A stretch of 49,550 nt of DNA from Chloroflexota bacterium (GCA_025935925.1 JAICUI010000016.1:1-49550), one strand, 5' to 3'. Positions 16,890-31,267 are shown, counted from the first letter of the stretch. The notes: generated by a model from the sequence alone, not told the origin. Numbers and translations are program-made.

Positions 16890-17618
16890 ATGCCGACCCG
16901 CGCGTTCGAAGCCGCAATCGCACGGTCGACGATGCGGCGTCATCAGGTTCTGGTCGAGGATCTTGTCCGCGCCCGAGAAGACGCCGGCGTCAGCCGGACG
17001 CGCCTCGCCGCCGAGGCCGGGATCGCCCGGCGGTACCTCGACGCGATCGAGAGCGGCGTGGGGCGGCCATCGATCGAGGTGTACCAACGGCTCGCGAGCG
17101 CCTTGGGCGCGGATCTCAGCGCGCGGATCTACCCGAACACCGGGCCGGCGATCCGCGATCGCCACCAGGCTCGCATCGCGGAGCTCACGCTCGCGGCGAC
17201 GCATCGTCGGTGGGTTCGCTTCGGCGAGGTGAAGGTCGTGCGACCGTCGCGCGGTTGGATCGATCTCGTGCTCCATGAACCGGTGGAACGGGTCATCGTC
17301 GCGACCGAGATCCAGTCCGAGCTCCGGCGCCTCGAGCAGCTCGTGCGCTGGTCGGCCGAGAAAGCCGCGGCGCTGCCGAGCTGGGATGGGTGGCCGCAAC
17401 TGCGGGACGAGCCGTCCATCTCGACACTGCTCCTCGTGCGGCGCACGCGCGGCACGCTCGCCGTCGCGCGCGAGTTCGAGCGGCAGCTGCGGCTCGCGTA
17501 CCCCGCGCACCCCGATGACGCGCTCCGGTCGCTGACGGGCACGTCGCCGTGGCCGGGCGCCGCGATGGTCTGGGTCGTCTTCGATGGCGCCAGGAGCCGG
17601 CTCGTGTCGGGCCGCTGA
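16890..17618 (+). CDS. HTH (XRE-type) protein with nuclease-like C-terminal domain
   Basis: 242 aa. The N-terminal helix-turn-helix (about residues 18-75) reads LVRAREDAGVSRTRLAAEAG and IARRYLDAIESGVGRPSIEVYQRLASALG. The C-terminal domain (about 90-242) contains WIDLVLHEPVERVIVATEIQSEL followed by LEQLVRWSAEKAAALPSW; the spaced Asp and E-x-Q on adjacent predicted strands look like a PD-(D/E)XK nuclease core, but that is my inference. It is a single gene with no toxin or antitoxin partner beside it, and it is convergent with an EamA transporter 10 bases away. It could be a regulator with a ligand-binding or nuclease-derived sensor, or a small defence protein. Confidence 0.7.
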   Translation: MPTRAFEAAIARSTMRRHQVLVEDLVRAREDAGVSRTRLAAEAGIARRYLDAIESGVGRPSIEVYQRLASALGADLSARIYPNTGPAIRDRHQARIAELTLAATHRRWVRFGEVKVVRPSRGWIDLVLHEPVERVIVATEIQSELRRLEQLVRWSAEKAAALPSWDGWPQLRDEPSISTLLLVRRTRGTLAVAREFERQLRLAYPAHPDDALRSLTGTSPWPGAAMVWVVFDGARSRLVSGR

Positions 17619-17628
17619 ACGGGCGCGA

Positions 17629-18591
17629 CTACCGGGCCTCGACCGCCTCCACGGCGTCCACCGGCTCGGACGCAGGCCGCCGTGCCGTGCGCGCACCCAG
17701 GCGTCGCAGCGCCGGACCGCCGTTGACGAGCGCGACGCCCGCGAGGACCAGCGCCGTGCCGGCGATGCGATTGATCGTCAGCGGATCGCCCAGGATCAGC
17801 GTCCCGAGCGCGATCCCGACGACGGGCAGCACGTACGCAACCATCGACGTCCGCGTCGCGCCCCAGTGCTGGAGCACGAAGAAGTAGCACAGGTAGGCGA
17901 CACCCGAGCCCAGGATCCCGAGCCACACCACCGCGACGATCGCCTCGGGCGCCGGCGCGAGCGTTTCCCACGGCCGGTCGACGATCGCCGCCAGGCACAC
18001 GACGATCACGGCCGCGAACGTGACCTGGAACAGCGCCGGGATCATCGGCCGCAGCCCATGGACGTTCCGGCGCGCGTACACGCTGCCGCACGCGTACGAC
18101 ACCGACGAGCCGAGCAGCAGCAGCTCGCCGGTGAGGTCCGAATCGCCAGCGTCCACGAGGTCCGGCGCGACCAGCAGGATCACGCCGGCGAACCCCACGG
18201 CGAGGCCGGCGACGCGCGCGGGCGTGATGCGCTCGTCGGGCAGGAAGAACGGCGCGATCACGATGACCCCGAGCGGCACGGTCGCGTTGAGGATTGACGC
18301 GAGCGCCGAATCGATCGACTGCTCGCCGACGGCGATCAGGATGAACGGCAGGACGATGTTGATGACGCCCATCACGAGCAGGTGCCCGTACATCCGGGCG
18401 CTCCGCGGCAGCTCCTGGCGCGCGATGGCGACCACGATCGCGAGGAACGCCATGCCGAACAGCAGCCGACCGGAGATCAACGTCAGCGGCGTCAGGCTGC
18501 CGAGCCCCACCTTGATCCAGAAGTAGGACGAGCCCCACGCGAGCGCGAGCACCAGGAAGGCGATCCAGACCCGGGACGCGGCGCTCGGCAT
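17629..18591 (-). CDS. EamA/DMT family transporter (RhaT-like)
   Basis: 320 aa with ten membrane segments in two EamA repeats (first: RVWIAFLVLALAWGSSYFWIKVGL; second: LTGELLLLGSSVSYACGSVYARR, ending GVAYLCYFFVLQHWGATRTSMVAYVLPVVGIALG). The C-terminus is a short charged tail. It probably exports a small metabolite. ATG at 18591 is 6 bases after TATCAT, suggesting a leaderless transcript. It is only distantly similar to the EamA protein at 14144-15022. Confidence 0.88.
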   Translation of the reverse strand: MPSAASRVWIAFLVLALAWGSSYFWIKVGLGSLTPLTLISGRLLFGMAFLAIVVAIARQELPRSARMYGHLLVMGVINIVLPFILIAVGEQSIDSALASILNATVPLGVIVIAPFFLPDERITPARVAGLAVGFAGVILLVAPDLVDAGDSDLTGELLLLGSSVSYACGSVYARRNVHGLRPMIPALFQVTFAAVIVVCLAAIVDRPWETLAPAPEAIVAVVWLGILGSGVAYLCYFFVLQHWGATRTSMVAYVLPVVGIALGTLILGDPLTINRIAGTALVLAGVALVNGGPALRRLGARTARRPASEPVDAVEAVEAR

Positions 18592-18597
18592 CCCGGG

Positions 18598-18603
18598 ATG
18601 ATA
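18598..18603 (-). promoter_or_regulatory. Putative -10 element, leaderless EamA transporter transcript
   Basis: TATCAT on the minus strand, a 6-base gap (CCCGGG), then ATG at 18591. Best match to the TATAAT consensus among the leaderless sites here. Confidence 0.55.
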
Positions 18604-18719
18604 GTCCGCGGTTGGCCCACCGTCGTAGTCCAATCCGGCCGTCAACCCGGGGACGACGACGGGACCCGTCGCGAGCGTCATCAGGGCCTTCGGCCCGCGC
18701 GGAGACGGCCTCGAGCCGC

Positions 18720-18725
18720 TAGAAT
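18720..18725 (+). promoter_or_regulatory. Putative -10 element of the second ABC exporter operon
   Basis: TAGAAT ends 10 bases before the ATG at 18736. It is overlapped by the palindrome at 18722-18743, so operator binding would block initiation. Confidence 0.5.
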
Positions 18726-18743
18726 TCATCACGCGATGAATTC
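18722..18743 (+). promoter_or_regulatory. Palindromic operator over the start codon, probably for the TetR regulator
   Basis: GAATTCATC and GATGAATTC are perfect nine-base inverted arms around ACGC. The right arm contains the ATG (18736-18738) of the ABC ATPase gene. Length and symmetry suit a TetR-type dimer, and a TetR gene is the third gene of this operon. Confidence 0.65.
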
Positions 18744-19500
18744 CGTGCCGGAACCCGATCCGAAGGCGGCAACGGCGCCGACCGCCGCGGTCCGCGCGGT
18801 GGACCTGGTCAAGCGGTTCGGCGAGCTGGCCGCGGTCGACGGCGTGACGTTCGACCTTGCGCCCGGTCGCATCTACGGCCTGCTTGGCCCGAACGGCTCG
18901 GGCAAGACGACGCTCATCCGCCTTCTGACCGGCATGACCCACCCCACCGCGGGCCACGCGGAGGTCCTCGAGACGCCGATGCCCAGCCGGCCGATGCTCG
19001 AGCGCATCGGATACATGACCCAGGCGGACGGGATCTACCCCGCCCTGAGCGTGGCCGAGAACGCTCGGTTCTTCGCGGACGCCTACGGCACCGATCGGTC
19101 GGGCGTCGCCGAGGCGCTGGAGCTCGTCGACCTCGCGGACCGCACGAAGGCCCTGGCCGGCACGCTCTCGGGCGGCCAGCGCCGCCGGCTGTCCCTTGCC
19201 TGCGCGCTCGTGCACCGACCGAGCGTGCTGTTCCTTGACGAACCGACCGTCGGCGTCGACCCGCTACTCCGCGTCCAGTTCTGGGCGCGCTTCCGATCCC
19301 TCGCGGACGCTGGCACGACGATCATCGTGTCGAGCCACGTCATGGACGAGGCCGACCGCTGCGACGAGCTCCTGTTCATGCGCGGCGGCCATGTCATCGC
19401 GCGCGGCAGCGGCGACGAGCTCCGCAGGCAAGCGGCCACCGACGACCTCGAGCAGGCGTTCCTGACGTTCACCGTCGACGGGCTGGAGACGGCGTCATGA
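18736..19500 (+). CDS. ABC exporter ATP-binding protein
   Basis: 254 aa: Walker A GLLGPNGSGKTTLIRLL, signature TLSGGQRRRLSLA, Walker B VLFLDEPTVGVDP and switch SSHVMDEADRCDE. Standard ATPase of an ABC-2 exporter. Its ATG lies inside a perfect palindrome, and no Shine-Dalgarno precedes it. It overlaps the permease gene by ATGA (19497-19500), and a TetR regulator closes the operon, a common layout for drug- or lipid-efflux units. Confidence 0.92.
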   Translation: MNSVPEPDPKAATAPTAAVRAVDLVKRFGELAAVDGVTFDLAPGRIYGLLGPNGSGKTTLIRLLTGMTHPTAGHAEVLETPMPSRPMLERIGYMTQADGIYPALSVAENARFFADAYGTDRSGVAEALELVDLADRTKALAGTLSGGQRRRLSLACALVHRPSVLFLDEPTVGVDPLLRVQFWARFRSLADAGTTIIVSSHVMDEADRCDELLFMRGGHVIARGSGDELRRQAATDDLEQAFLTFTVDGLETAS

Positions 19501-20627
19501 GCCTGCGACGCCTCCGTGCGCTCGTCCGGCGGGTCGTCGCCGAGGTGCGGCGCGATCGTCCCAGTCTCGCCCTGCTGTTCATCGCGCCGATCATCGTGAC
19601 CGGCCTCCTGACGTACATCCTGCGCGAGGGCCAGTCCCCCGACCTCGCGCTTGCGCTCGTCAACCAGGGGCCGCCGCCGGCCGCCCTGCTGCTGACGCCC
19701 GCGCTGGAGAAGGCCGGGATCGACGTCCAACCGGCCGCGGACGAGGCCGCCGCGCGCCACCTGGTCCAGGACGGGTCGGTCTCCCTGGCGCTCATCATCC
19801 CGCAGGACGTGACGACGGGTGGCGGCGTCAAGGTGGTCACCCTCGGGCTCGACCCGCTCGCCGATGGCACGGACCTGCGCACGGTCGGCGCGGCCCTGAC
19901 CTCCGCGCTCGCGCGCGCCGCCGGTGGCGTCGTCCCGAAGATCGAGCAGGTCACGATCTACGGCACCGGCAGCGACGACCCGATGGTGCCGTTCGCCCCC
20001 GCGATCGTCGCCTTCTTCCTGTACTTCTTCGTGTACCTGCTGACGGGTGTGAGCTTCCTGCGCGAACGGACGGGCGGCACGCTCGAGCGCCTGATGGCCA
20101 CGCCCGTCACGCGGGGCGAGGTCGTCGGGGGCTACCTCGTGGGGTTCGGCCTGTTCGCGACCATCCAGGTGGCGATCCTCCTGACGTGGGCGCTCGGGAC
20201 CGTGCACGTCCCGTCGATCGGACCGCTGCCGGCGTTCTCCATCGGGCTCGGCATCCCGATCGTGGGCAGCCCGGTGATCGCGTTCCTCGTGGTGCTCCTG
20301 CTGGGCCTGGGCGCGATCAGCCTCGGGATCTTCCTGTCGACGTTCGCCCGGACCGAGCTCCAGGTCATCCAGTTCATCCCGGTCGTCCTCGTGCCGCAGT
20401 TCCTCCTGTCGGGCGTGCTGTTCCCGATCGAGAGCCCGCCCGGAATCCTCCAGCCGCTCGTCGCCTTCATGCCGCTGCACTACGCCGTCGACGCGCTGCG
20501 GCTGGTGTTCGTCGAGGGCGCCGACTTCGCGACGAGCCAGCTCGCCGTCGACGTCGCCCTGCTCGCGGTCATCGCCGCCCTGTTCGGCGTGGTCGCCTCG
20601 CTGACCATCCGCCGGGACGTCGTGTGA
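19497..20627 (+). CDS. ABC-2 type exporter permease (YhhJ/DrrB-like)
   Basis: 376 aa: one N-terminal membrane segment (SLALLFIAPIIVTGLLTYIL), an extracytoplasmic domain of about 150 residues, then five C-terminal segments with FLRERTGGTLERLMATPVTRGEVVGGY, the typical ABC-2 coupling region, and FLLSGVLFPIESPPGILQPL. Membrane partner of the preceding ATPase. The stop overlaps the TetR start (GTGA, 20624-20627). Substrate unknown. Confidence 0.9.
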   Translation: MSLRRLRALVRRVVAEVRRDRPSLALLFIAPIIVTGLLTYILREGQSPDLALALVNQGPPPAALLLTPALEKAGIDVQPAADEAAARHLVQDGSVSLALIIPQDVTTGGGVKVVTLGLDPLADGTDLRTVGAALTSALARAAGGVVPKIEQVTIYGTGSDDPMVPFAPAIVAFFLYFFVYLLTGVSFLRERTGGTLERLMATPVTRGEVVGGYLVGFGLFATIQVAILLTWALGTVHVPSIGPLPAFSIGLGIPIVGSPVIAFLVVLLLGLGAISLGIFLSTFARTELQVIQFIPVVLVPQFLLSGVLFPIESPPGILQPLVAFMPLHYAVDALRLVFVEGADFATSQLAVDVALLAVIAALFGVVASLTIRRDVV

Positions 20628-21250
20628 CCGGCGGCCCGAGGCGGACGGGGCGCCGTCCGGGCCTGGCCGACACCCGAGGGCGGATCCTCGACGCCGCCCG
20701 GCACGCCTTCGGCGAGCGAGGGTTCGACGGCACCTCCATCCGGCAGGTCGCGGCGGATGCCAACGTCGATCCCGCGCTGATCCACCACTACTTCCGGTCG
20801 AAGCAGCAGCTGTTCGTGGCGGCGATGGCCTTCCCGGTCGACCCGTCGGCAGTCGTTCCGGCCGTCATCGCGGACGGCCCGCCGGAGCACGTGGGGGAGC
20901 GGTTCGCCGCGTTCGTGATCGGCCTCTGGGACCGGCCGGAGGTCCGGCCGCTCGTGACCGGCGTGGTCCGCTCCGCGTCCACCGACCCGGTCGCCGCGGA
21001 CATGGCTCGCCGGCTGCTGACCGAAGGGCCGCTGCTCGCGCTGGCGTCGGCCATCGACCGTCCGGACGCACCGCTCCGGGCGACGCTCGCCGGCGCACAG
21101 CTGATGGGCGTCGCGATCGCCCGTTATGTCGTCCGGATGGAGCCGCTCGCGTCGATGCCGCCGGACGAGGTCGCCGACCTCATCGGACCATCGATCCAGG
21201 GCTACCTCGCCGGCGATCTCGGCGCGTCGAGCGGCCGCTCGCAACGGTAG
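20624..21250 (+). CDS. TetR/AcrR family transcriptional regulator
   Basis: 208 aa. The N-terminal domain is typical: RILDAARHAFGERGFDGTSIRQVAADANVDPALIHHYFRSKQQLFVAAM (about residues 20-68); the C-terminal part is a TetR ligand domain (about 95-200). It is the third gene of the exporter operon, coupled by GTGA. I infer that it represses the operon through the palindrome at 18722-18743 and is induced by the exported compound. Its TAG stop doubles as part of the -10 hexamer of galK. Confidence 0.88.
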   Translation: MTGGPRRTGRRPGLADTRGRILDAARHAFGERGFDGTSIRQVAADANVDPALIHHYFRSKQQLFVAAMAFPVDPSAVVPAVIADGPPEHVGERFAAFVIGLWDRPEVRPLVTGVVRSASTDPVAADMARRLLTEGPLLALASAIDRPDAPLRATLAGAQLMGVAIARYVVRMEPLASMPPDEVADLIGPSIQGYLAGDLGASSGRSQR

Positions 21251-21253
21251 GCT
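21248..21253 (+). promoter_or_regulatory. Putative -10 element of galK, overlapping the TetR stop codon
   Basis: TAGGCT begins with the TetR TAG stop, then a 6-base gap (TCGACC), then the galK GTG at 21260. No Shine-Dalgarno. Confidence 0.45.
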
Positions 21254-21259
21254 TCGACC

Positions 21260-22470
21260 GTGCCCGGCCCGCTCGCCCCAGATCCCGACAGCGCGGCGCT
21301 CGCGCGCGACCCCGAGGCCCTTGCCGCGCGCCTGCGCGAGGCCTCCCACGAGGCGGCTGCCCGCCCCGATGCCATCCGCGTCGTCCACGCCCCGGGCCGG
21401 GTGAACCTCATCGGGGAGCACACCGACTACAACCTGGGGTTCGTGCTCCCGGTCGCCATCGACCTCGGCATCAGCGTCGCCATCGTGCCGAACGACGAGG
21501 GCGAGGTCCGCCTGACGCTCGTCGAGACCGGCGAGACCGCCACGTTCCCGATCGACGACCCGGGCCCCAAGCGCAACCACTGGTCCGACTACGTCGCCGG
21601 CATCGCGTGGGCGATGGGCGAGGCCGGGCTCGGCCCCCGGGGGTTCGACGGCGTGCTGGCGTCGGACCTGCCGCAGGGCGCCGGCCTCAGCTCGTCGGCG
21701 GCGATCTCGGTGGTCAGCGCCTGGGCCCTCGCGGGCGGTGACGCGCCGCCGGTGGAGCCGATGGGCCTGGTCCACGTCGTGCGGCGCTCGGAGAACGGCT
21801 ACATCGGGCTCAACAACGGGATCATGGACCAGTTCGCGTCGATCTTCGGGCGCGCCGGGCACGCGCTCCTCCTCGACTGCCGCACCGAGCACCACCACGA
21901 CATTCCGCTCGCCGACCCGGACGTCGCGCTCGTCGCGTGCCATTCGGGCTCGCCGCGCAAGCTCGAGTCGTCCGCGTACAACGAGCGTCGAGCGCAGTGC
22001 GATGCCGCGGTCGCCGCGATCGCGACGACCGACCCGTGGGTGACGTCGCTGCGTGACGTGACGCCGGAGATGCTGGCCGAAGCGCGGCCGCGGCTCGATC
22101 CCGTCGTGGCGGCCCGCGCAGAGCACATCGTGTTCGAGAACCTCCGCGTGGTCGACGCGGTCGCGGCGCTCGAGTCGGGCGACCTGCCGGCACTCGGGCG
22201 CCTGTTCGCGGAGAGCCAGGCGTCGATGCGCGATCTGTTCGGGATCAGCTCGCCGGAGCTCGACGCGCTGGTCGACATCGCCACCCGGATCCCGGGCGTC
22301 ATCGGCGCGCGGCTGACCGGTGCCGGCTTCGGTGGCTGCACGATCAACCTCGTCCATCGCGACGCCGTGCCGGCCCTCCGCGAGGCCGTGCTCCGCGACT
22401 ATCCCGCGCGCACCGACCTCACGCCGCGGGTGTTCGAGGTCCAGGCATCGGACGGCGCGCGCCGGTTGGC

Positions 22471-22474
<4 letters not shown>
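21260..22474 (+). CDS. galK: Galactokinase
   Basis: 404 aa GHMP kinase. The galactokinase signature GRVNLIGEHTDYN is at about residue 44, the ATP-binding LPQGAGLSSSAAIS lies mid-protein, and GARLTGAGFGGCTINL near the end is motif 3. It phosphorylates galactose at C1, the first Leloir step, using ATP in the cytoplasm. GTG at 21260 is supported by the TAGGCT hexamer 6 bases upstream. It converges with the alpha-galactosidase gene, and the two stop codons share the bases CTAG. galT is 10 kb away at the other end of the same galactoside locus. Confidence 0.96.
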
Positions 22475-27788
<5,314 letters not shown>

Positions 27789-28694
27789 CTAGCCCTTGGT
27801 GGCGCCCAGCGACAGCCCGCTGATGAAATAGCGCTGGAGCGCCATGAACACGAGGATGGTCGGGACCGCGGCGAGGAGCGCGCCAGCCGCGAGCAGGTTG
27901 GTGTTCGTGAAGAACTGGCCCTGCAGGTTGTTGAGCGCCGACGTGATCGGCCGGCGGTCCCCGGTCTTGATCAGCAGCAGGGCCCAGAAGAAGTCGTTGT
28001 AGATGAACGTGAACTCCAGCGTCGCAAGGGCGGCGAGGGCCGGCCGGCAGAGCGGCATGATGACGGCGCCCCAGATCCGCAGGACGCTCGCGCCGTCAAC
28101 CAGTGCGGCCTCCGTCAGCTCGTGCGACAGCGTCTTCATGTAGTTGCTCAGCACGAGGACGCAGAATCCGACCTGGAACACCACGTTGATGAGGAACACG
28201 CCGAAGAACTGGTCGTACAGGAGACCGTTGTCGCTCAGCGGCTCGGGCACCCCCTTGATCGCGGTGTAGATCTTGAACAGGGGCACGATCAGGACCTGCG
28301 GCGGCAGCAGGTTTCCGGCGACGAAGATCAGCAGCACGACGAGGTTGAACCGCCAGCTGAAGCGCGAGACCGCGAACGCGATCATCGACGCGACCAGCAG
28401 CGTCACGATGACGGCCGGGACGGTCACGATCAGCGTGCTCGCGAAGTGGAGCGCGAACTCGCCCTGCGACCACGCGGTCAGGAAGTTGTCGAGCGTCAGC
28501 GAGCCGGGCAGGGAGATGTAGCCGCGCTGCTGCGTGTCCGCGAACGGCCGCAGCGCCGTGTACACCGCCCATGCGAGCGGCACCAGCCACACGATGGCCA
28601 TGAACGTCAGGAAGGCGTACAGGGCGATGCCCGGGACGTTCCGACGGCGCTTGCGCGGCGCGGCGATGCCTCCGGTCTGCGTCGCCGCGGTCAT
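27789..28694 (-). CDS. Carbohydrate ABC transporter permease (MalG-like)
   Basis: 301 aa, six membrane segments. The coupling motif E-A-A---G reads ELTEAALVDGASVLRIWGAVIMPLCRPAL. The C-terminus FISGLSLGATKG is typical of the MalG branch. It forms the importer channel with the MalF-like permease, overlapping it by ATGA (28691-28694). No ATPase subunit is encoded here; these CUT1 systems commonly share a genome-wide MsmK/UgpC-type ATPase. The substrate is probably an alpha- or beta-galactoside, judged from the neighbours. Confidence 0.93.
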   Translation of the reverse strand: MTAATQTGGIAAPRKRRRNVPGIALYAFLTFMAIVWLVPLAWAVYTALRPFADTQQRGYISLPGSLTLDNFLTAWSQGEFALHFASTLIVTVPAVIVTLLVASMIAFAVSRFSWRFNLVVLLIFVAGNLLPPQVLIVPLFKIYTAIKGVPEPLSDNGLLYDQFFGVFLINVVFQVGFCVLVLSNYMKTLSHELTEAALVDGASVLRIWGAVIMPLCRPALAALATLEFTFIYNDFFWALLLIKTGDRRPITSALNNLQGQFFTNTNLLAAGALLAAVPTILVFMALQRYFISGLSLGATKG

Positions 28695-29704
28695 CGCCGC
28701 TCCTCGCGCATCATCCGGCTCAGGAACGCGACGATCGGCACGAGGGAGATCACCAGCAGCACGACGGCGATCGACGACGCGAACCCGAGGCGGTTCGACT
28801 CGCTGATCCCGTTGTTGGTGATCAGCGTCGAGAGCAGCTCGAGGCCGTTCTTGCCGTGGTTGATGATGTAGGCGATGTCGAAGGCGCGCAGCGCCTCGAT
28901 CGTGGTGATCACGACGATCACGACGTTGATCGGCATCATCACCGGGAACACGACGCGGAAGAACGTCTGGCGTTCGTTCGCCCCGTCGACCTTCGCCGCC
29001 TCCCGCAGCGTCGGGTCGAACGCTTTCAGGCCGGCCAGGTAGATGACCATGATGTAGCCGACGTGGCGCCAGCTCGCGGCCACGAGCGCGGCCCAGATGT
29101 TGAGGGTCGGGTTGCCCAGCCAGTCGATGAGGTTGTCGTTCGCCGTGCGGCCGAGGATGTTGTTGATCAGGCCCTGCTCGGGCGCGTACTGCAGCGACCA
29201 GATGATCCCGATGACCGCCAGCGACAGGACGACGGGCAGGTAGAAGATCGTCTGGTAGATCCGGGAACCGCGCGCCACCCGGTCGAGCAGGACCGCGAAC
29301 AGGATTCCGAGCGGCGTGGCAACGAACATCAGCCACGCCAGCCAGATGATGTTGTGGCTCAGCGCCGGCCAGAAGAACGGATAGGCCGTGAACAGGCTCT
29401 CGTAGTTCTTGGTCCCGATGACCTTCGCGTCGAACGGGCTGCCGATGCCGTTCCAGTTCGTGAACGAGATCAGGAACGACCCGACGGTCGGGCCCCAGAT
29501 CAGGGCGAGGTCGAACACCAGGGGAATGCCGACCATGAGCGCGAGGACGAGCTTGTCCGTCCCCGTCAGCAGGCTGTAGTGGCGGCGGACCCTGCCCGTC
29601 GCGGCTCGCGCGCCGGTCTGGGGGGCCGAGCCGACAGACGCCCCCGTCACGCCGGATGGATCGGCGGTGGCGGGGGCGATGTCCTGTCTGGTGCGATCGG
29701 CCAC
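28691..29704 (-). CDS. Carbohydrate ABC transporter permease (MalF-like)
   Basis: 337 aa. A cytoplasmic N-terminal extension of about 40 residues precedes six membrane segments. The coupling motif is TLREAAKVDGANERQTFFRVVFPVMMP. It pairs with the MalG-like permease and receives sugar from the binding protein encoded upstream (35-base gap). CUT1 family importer. The ATG at 29704 opens ADRTRQDIAPA; a shorter form starting deeper is possible because the extension is low-complexity. Confidence 0.92.
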   Translation of the reverse strand: MADRTRQDIAPATADPSGVTGASVGSAPQTGARAATGRVRRHYSLLTGTDKLVLALMVGIPLVFDLALIWGPTVGSFLISFTNWNGIGSPFDAKVIGTKNYESLFTAYPFFWPALSHNIIWLAWLMFVATPLGILFAVLLDRVARGSRIYQTIFYLPVVLSLAVIGIIWSLQYAPEQGLINNILGRTANDNLIDWLGNPTLNIWAALVAASWRHVGYIMVIYLAGLKAFDPTLREAAKVDGANERQTFFRVVFPVMMPINVVIVVITTIEALRAFDIAYIINHGKNGLELLSTLITNNGISESNRLGFASSIAVVLLVISLVPIVAFLSRMMREERR

Positions 29705-29739
29705 AGCCTGTCGAGTCTAGTCGGGCAGGGCCGCGAAGC

Positions 29740-31149
29740 CTACAGCGTGTCCCAGAAGTCCTGGATCTTCTTCTGGAAGGCGCCGAGGTCCTGGCTCGGG
29801 TTCTGGATGAAGTCGAGGAGGAAGGCCTGCATGCCGTTCGCCCCGGCGAAGTTCGGGTTCGTGTCGCGGTCCAGGAACTGGGTGATCCGCTGTGCGTCGC
29901 CGATCAGCTGGGCCGCCTTCTTCTGGAGCGGCGTGTACTTGCTCGTGTCGGCGTTCTTCGCCGCCGCGATGTTGCTCGGGTCCTGCGTGACCCAGGCGAC
30001 CTGCGTCTCCGGCTGCGCGAGGTACTCGAGGAACGCCTTGGCCGCATCCATGTCGGCCGCGAGCGTCGGGGAGTTCTTGCTGAGCATGAACCCGTCGATC
30101 GGGGCGTCGAGCGCCTTCTCGGCGTCGTACTGGGTGCCGAAGCTCGGGTAGGGGAAGAAGTCGAGGTCGTCGAGGTCCGCGGCGCCCGCCGTCTGGAACT
30201 GCTGCGACACGAACATCCCGAGGAGGTACATGCCGGCCTTCTTCTGGACGAGCGCCTGGGCGGCGTCCTGCCACGTCCGGCCGGCCGCGCCCTCCTGGTG
30301 GAACGGCAGCAGGTCCTTGAACGTGTTGAAGACCGTCGTGACCTTCGGGTCTGTCCACTTCTCCTTGCCGGCCATCAGGCCGACGTGGAAGTCGTAGCCG
30401 TTCGTCCGGAGGTTGATGATGTCGAACGTGCCCATCGCGGGCCAGCCGTCCTTGTCGCCGAACGCGACCGGGACGAGGCCGTCCGACTGCATCTTCTGGC
30501 ACAGGGCCTTGAAGTCGTCGAGCGTCGCCGGGATCTGGTAGCCCTTGTCCTGGAAGACGCTCTTCCGGTAGAAGACGGCCCACGGGTAGTTGTAGATCGG
30601 GATGAAGTACTGCTTCCCGTCGTCGCCCGTCGAGCCGACCTTGAACGCGTCGGAGAAGTTGCTGCCGACCTGCGACCAGACGTCGCTGATGTCCGTCGCC
30701 AGCCCCTGGGCGGCGAAGAACCGCATCCGGAAGCCGGAGAACCAGGTGAACACGTCGTCAGGCGTGCCCTGCAGGTAGGCGCTGATCTGGTCCTGGAACG
30801 TGCCGTGGTCGACCGTGTTGACCTTGACGGTGGACCCGCTCTGCTTCTGGAACGTGTCGACGACGCTCGCGAGCACGCCCTTCGGGACCGGGTCCGAGTA
30901 GTTCGAGCCGAGCGTGACGTTCCCGCCCGCGCCCGCGCTCGCCTGCGGCGATTCGCCGCCGCTGGTCGACGGCGCAGTCGTCGGGGCGGTCGATGCTGCC
31001 GTGGACGCCGCCGTGGTCGGCGCGGTCGTCGCCCCGCTGTTGCCGCACGCGGCCAGGAAGGCCGAGACGCCGCCCAGGGCCGCGACCGCGACGCCGCCCT
31101 TGAGGATCGAGCGCCGCGAGACGGTCTGCGGGCTGTCGAGATCAGCCAT
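29740..31149 (-). CDS. Sugar ABC transporter substrate-binding lipoprotein
   Basis: 469 aa extracellular solute-binding protein family 1. The N-terminus has a twin-arginine motif (VSRRSILKGG) and a lipobox (FLAAC, Cys at about residue 35), so it is exported folded and anchored by lipid. A Thr/Ala/Ser-rich linker of about 40 residues follows, then the two-lobed binding domain (from VTLGSNYSDPVPKG; later YNYPWAVFYRKSVF). It delivers sugar to the two permeases. First gene of the minus-strand operon; a strong GGAGGAGG Shine-Dalgarno and a TTGACA/AACAAT promoter precede it. Confidence 0.93.
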   Translation of the reverse strand: MADLDSPQTVSRRSILKGGVAVAALGGVSAFLAACGNSGATTAPTTAASTAASTAPTTAPSTSGGESPQASAGAGGNVTLGSNYSDPVPKGVLASVVDTFQKQSGSTVKVNTVDHGTFQDQISAYLQGTPDDVFTWFSGFRMRFFAAQGLATDISDVWSQVGSNFSDAFKVGSTGDDGKQYFIPIYNYPWAVFYRKSVFQDKGYQIPATLDDFKALCQKMQSDGLVPVAFGDKDGWPAMGTFDIINLRTNGYDFHVGLMAGKEKWTDPKVTTVFNTFKDLLPFHQEGAAGRTWQDAAQALVQKKAGMYLLGMFVSQQFQTAGAADLDDLDFFPYPSFGTQYDAEKALDAPIDGFMLSKNSPTLAADMDAAKAFLEYLAQPETQVAWVTQDPSNIAAAKNADTSKYTPLQKKAAQLIGDAQRITQFLDRDTNPNFAGANGMQAFLLDFIQNPSQDLGAFQKKIQDFWDTL

Positions 31150-31213
31150 AGGGGAAAACCTCCTCCGGTGCCCCGTCCCGCGACGCATCGGCGGGCCCGG
31201 AGCGACATCCCGG

Positions 31214-31242
31214 ATTGTTGCCAGCGGCGTGCGCGATGTCAA
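31214..31242 (-). promoter_or_regulatory. Promoter of the galactoside importer operon
   Basis: On the minus strand TTGACA (31242-31237), a 17-bp spacer, then AACAAT (31219-31214). The leader is about 58 bases with Shine-Dalgarno GGAGGAGG. It drives the binding protein, two permeases, GH2 and GH36. Confidence 0.65.
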
Positions 31243-31267
31243 GGGACTCGCGCGTGATCGCACGGCG

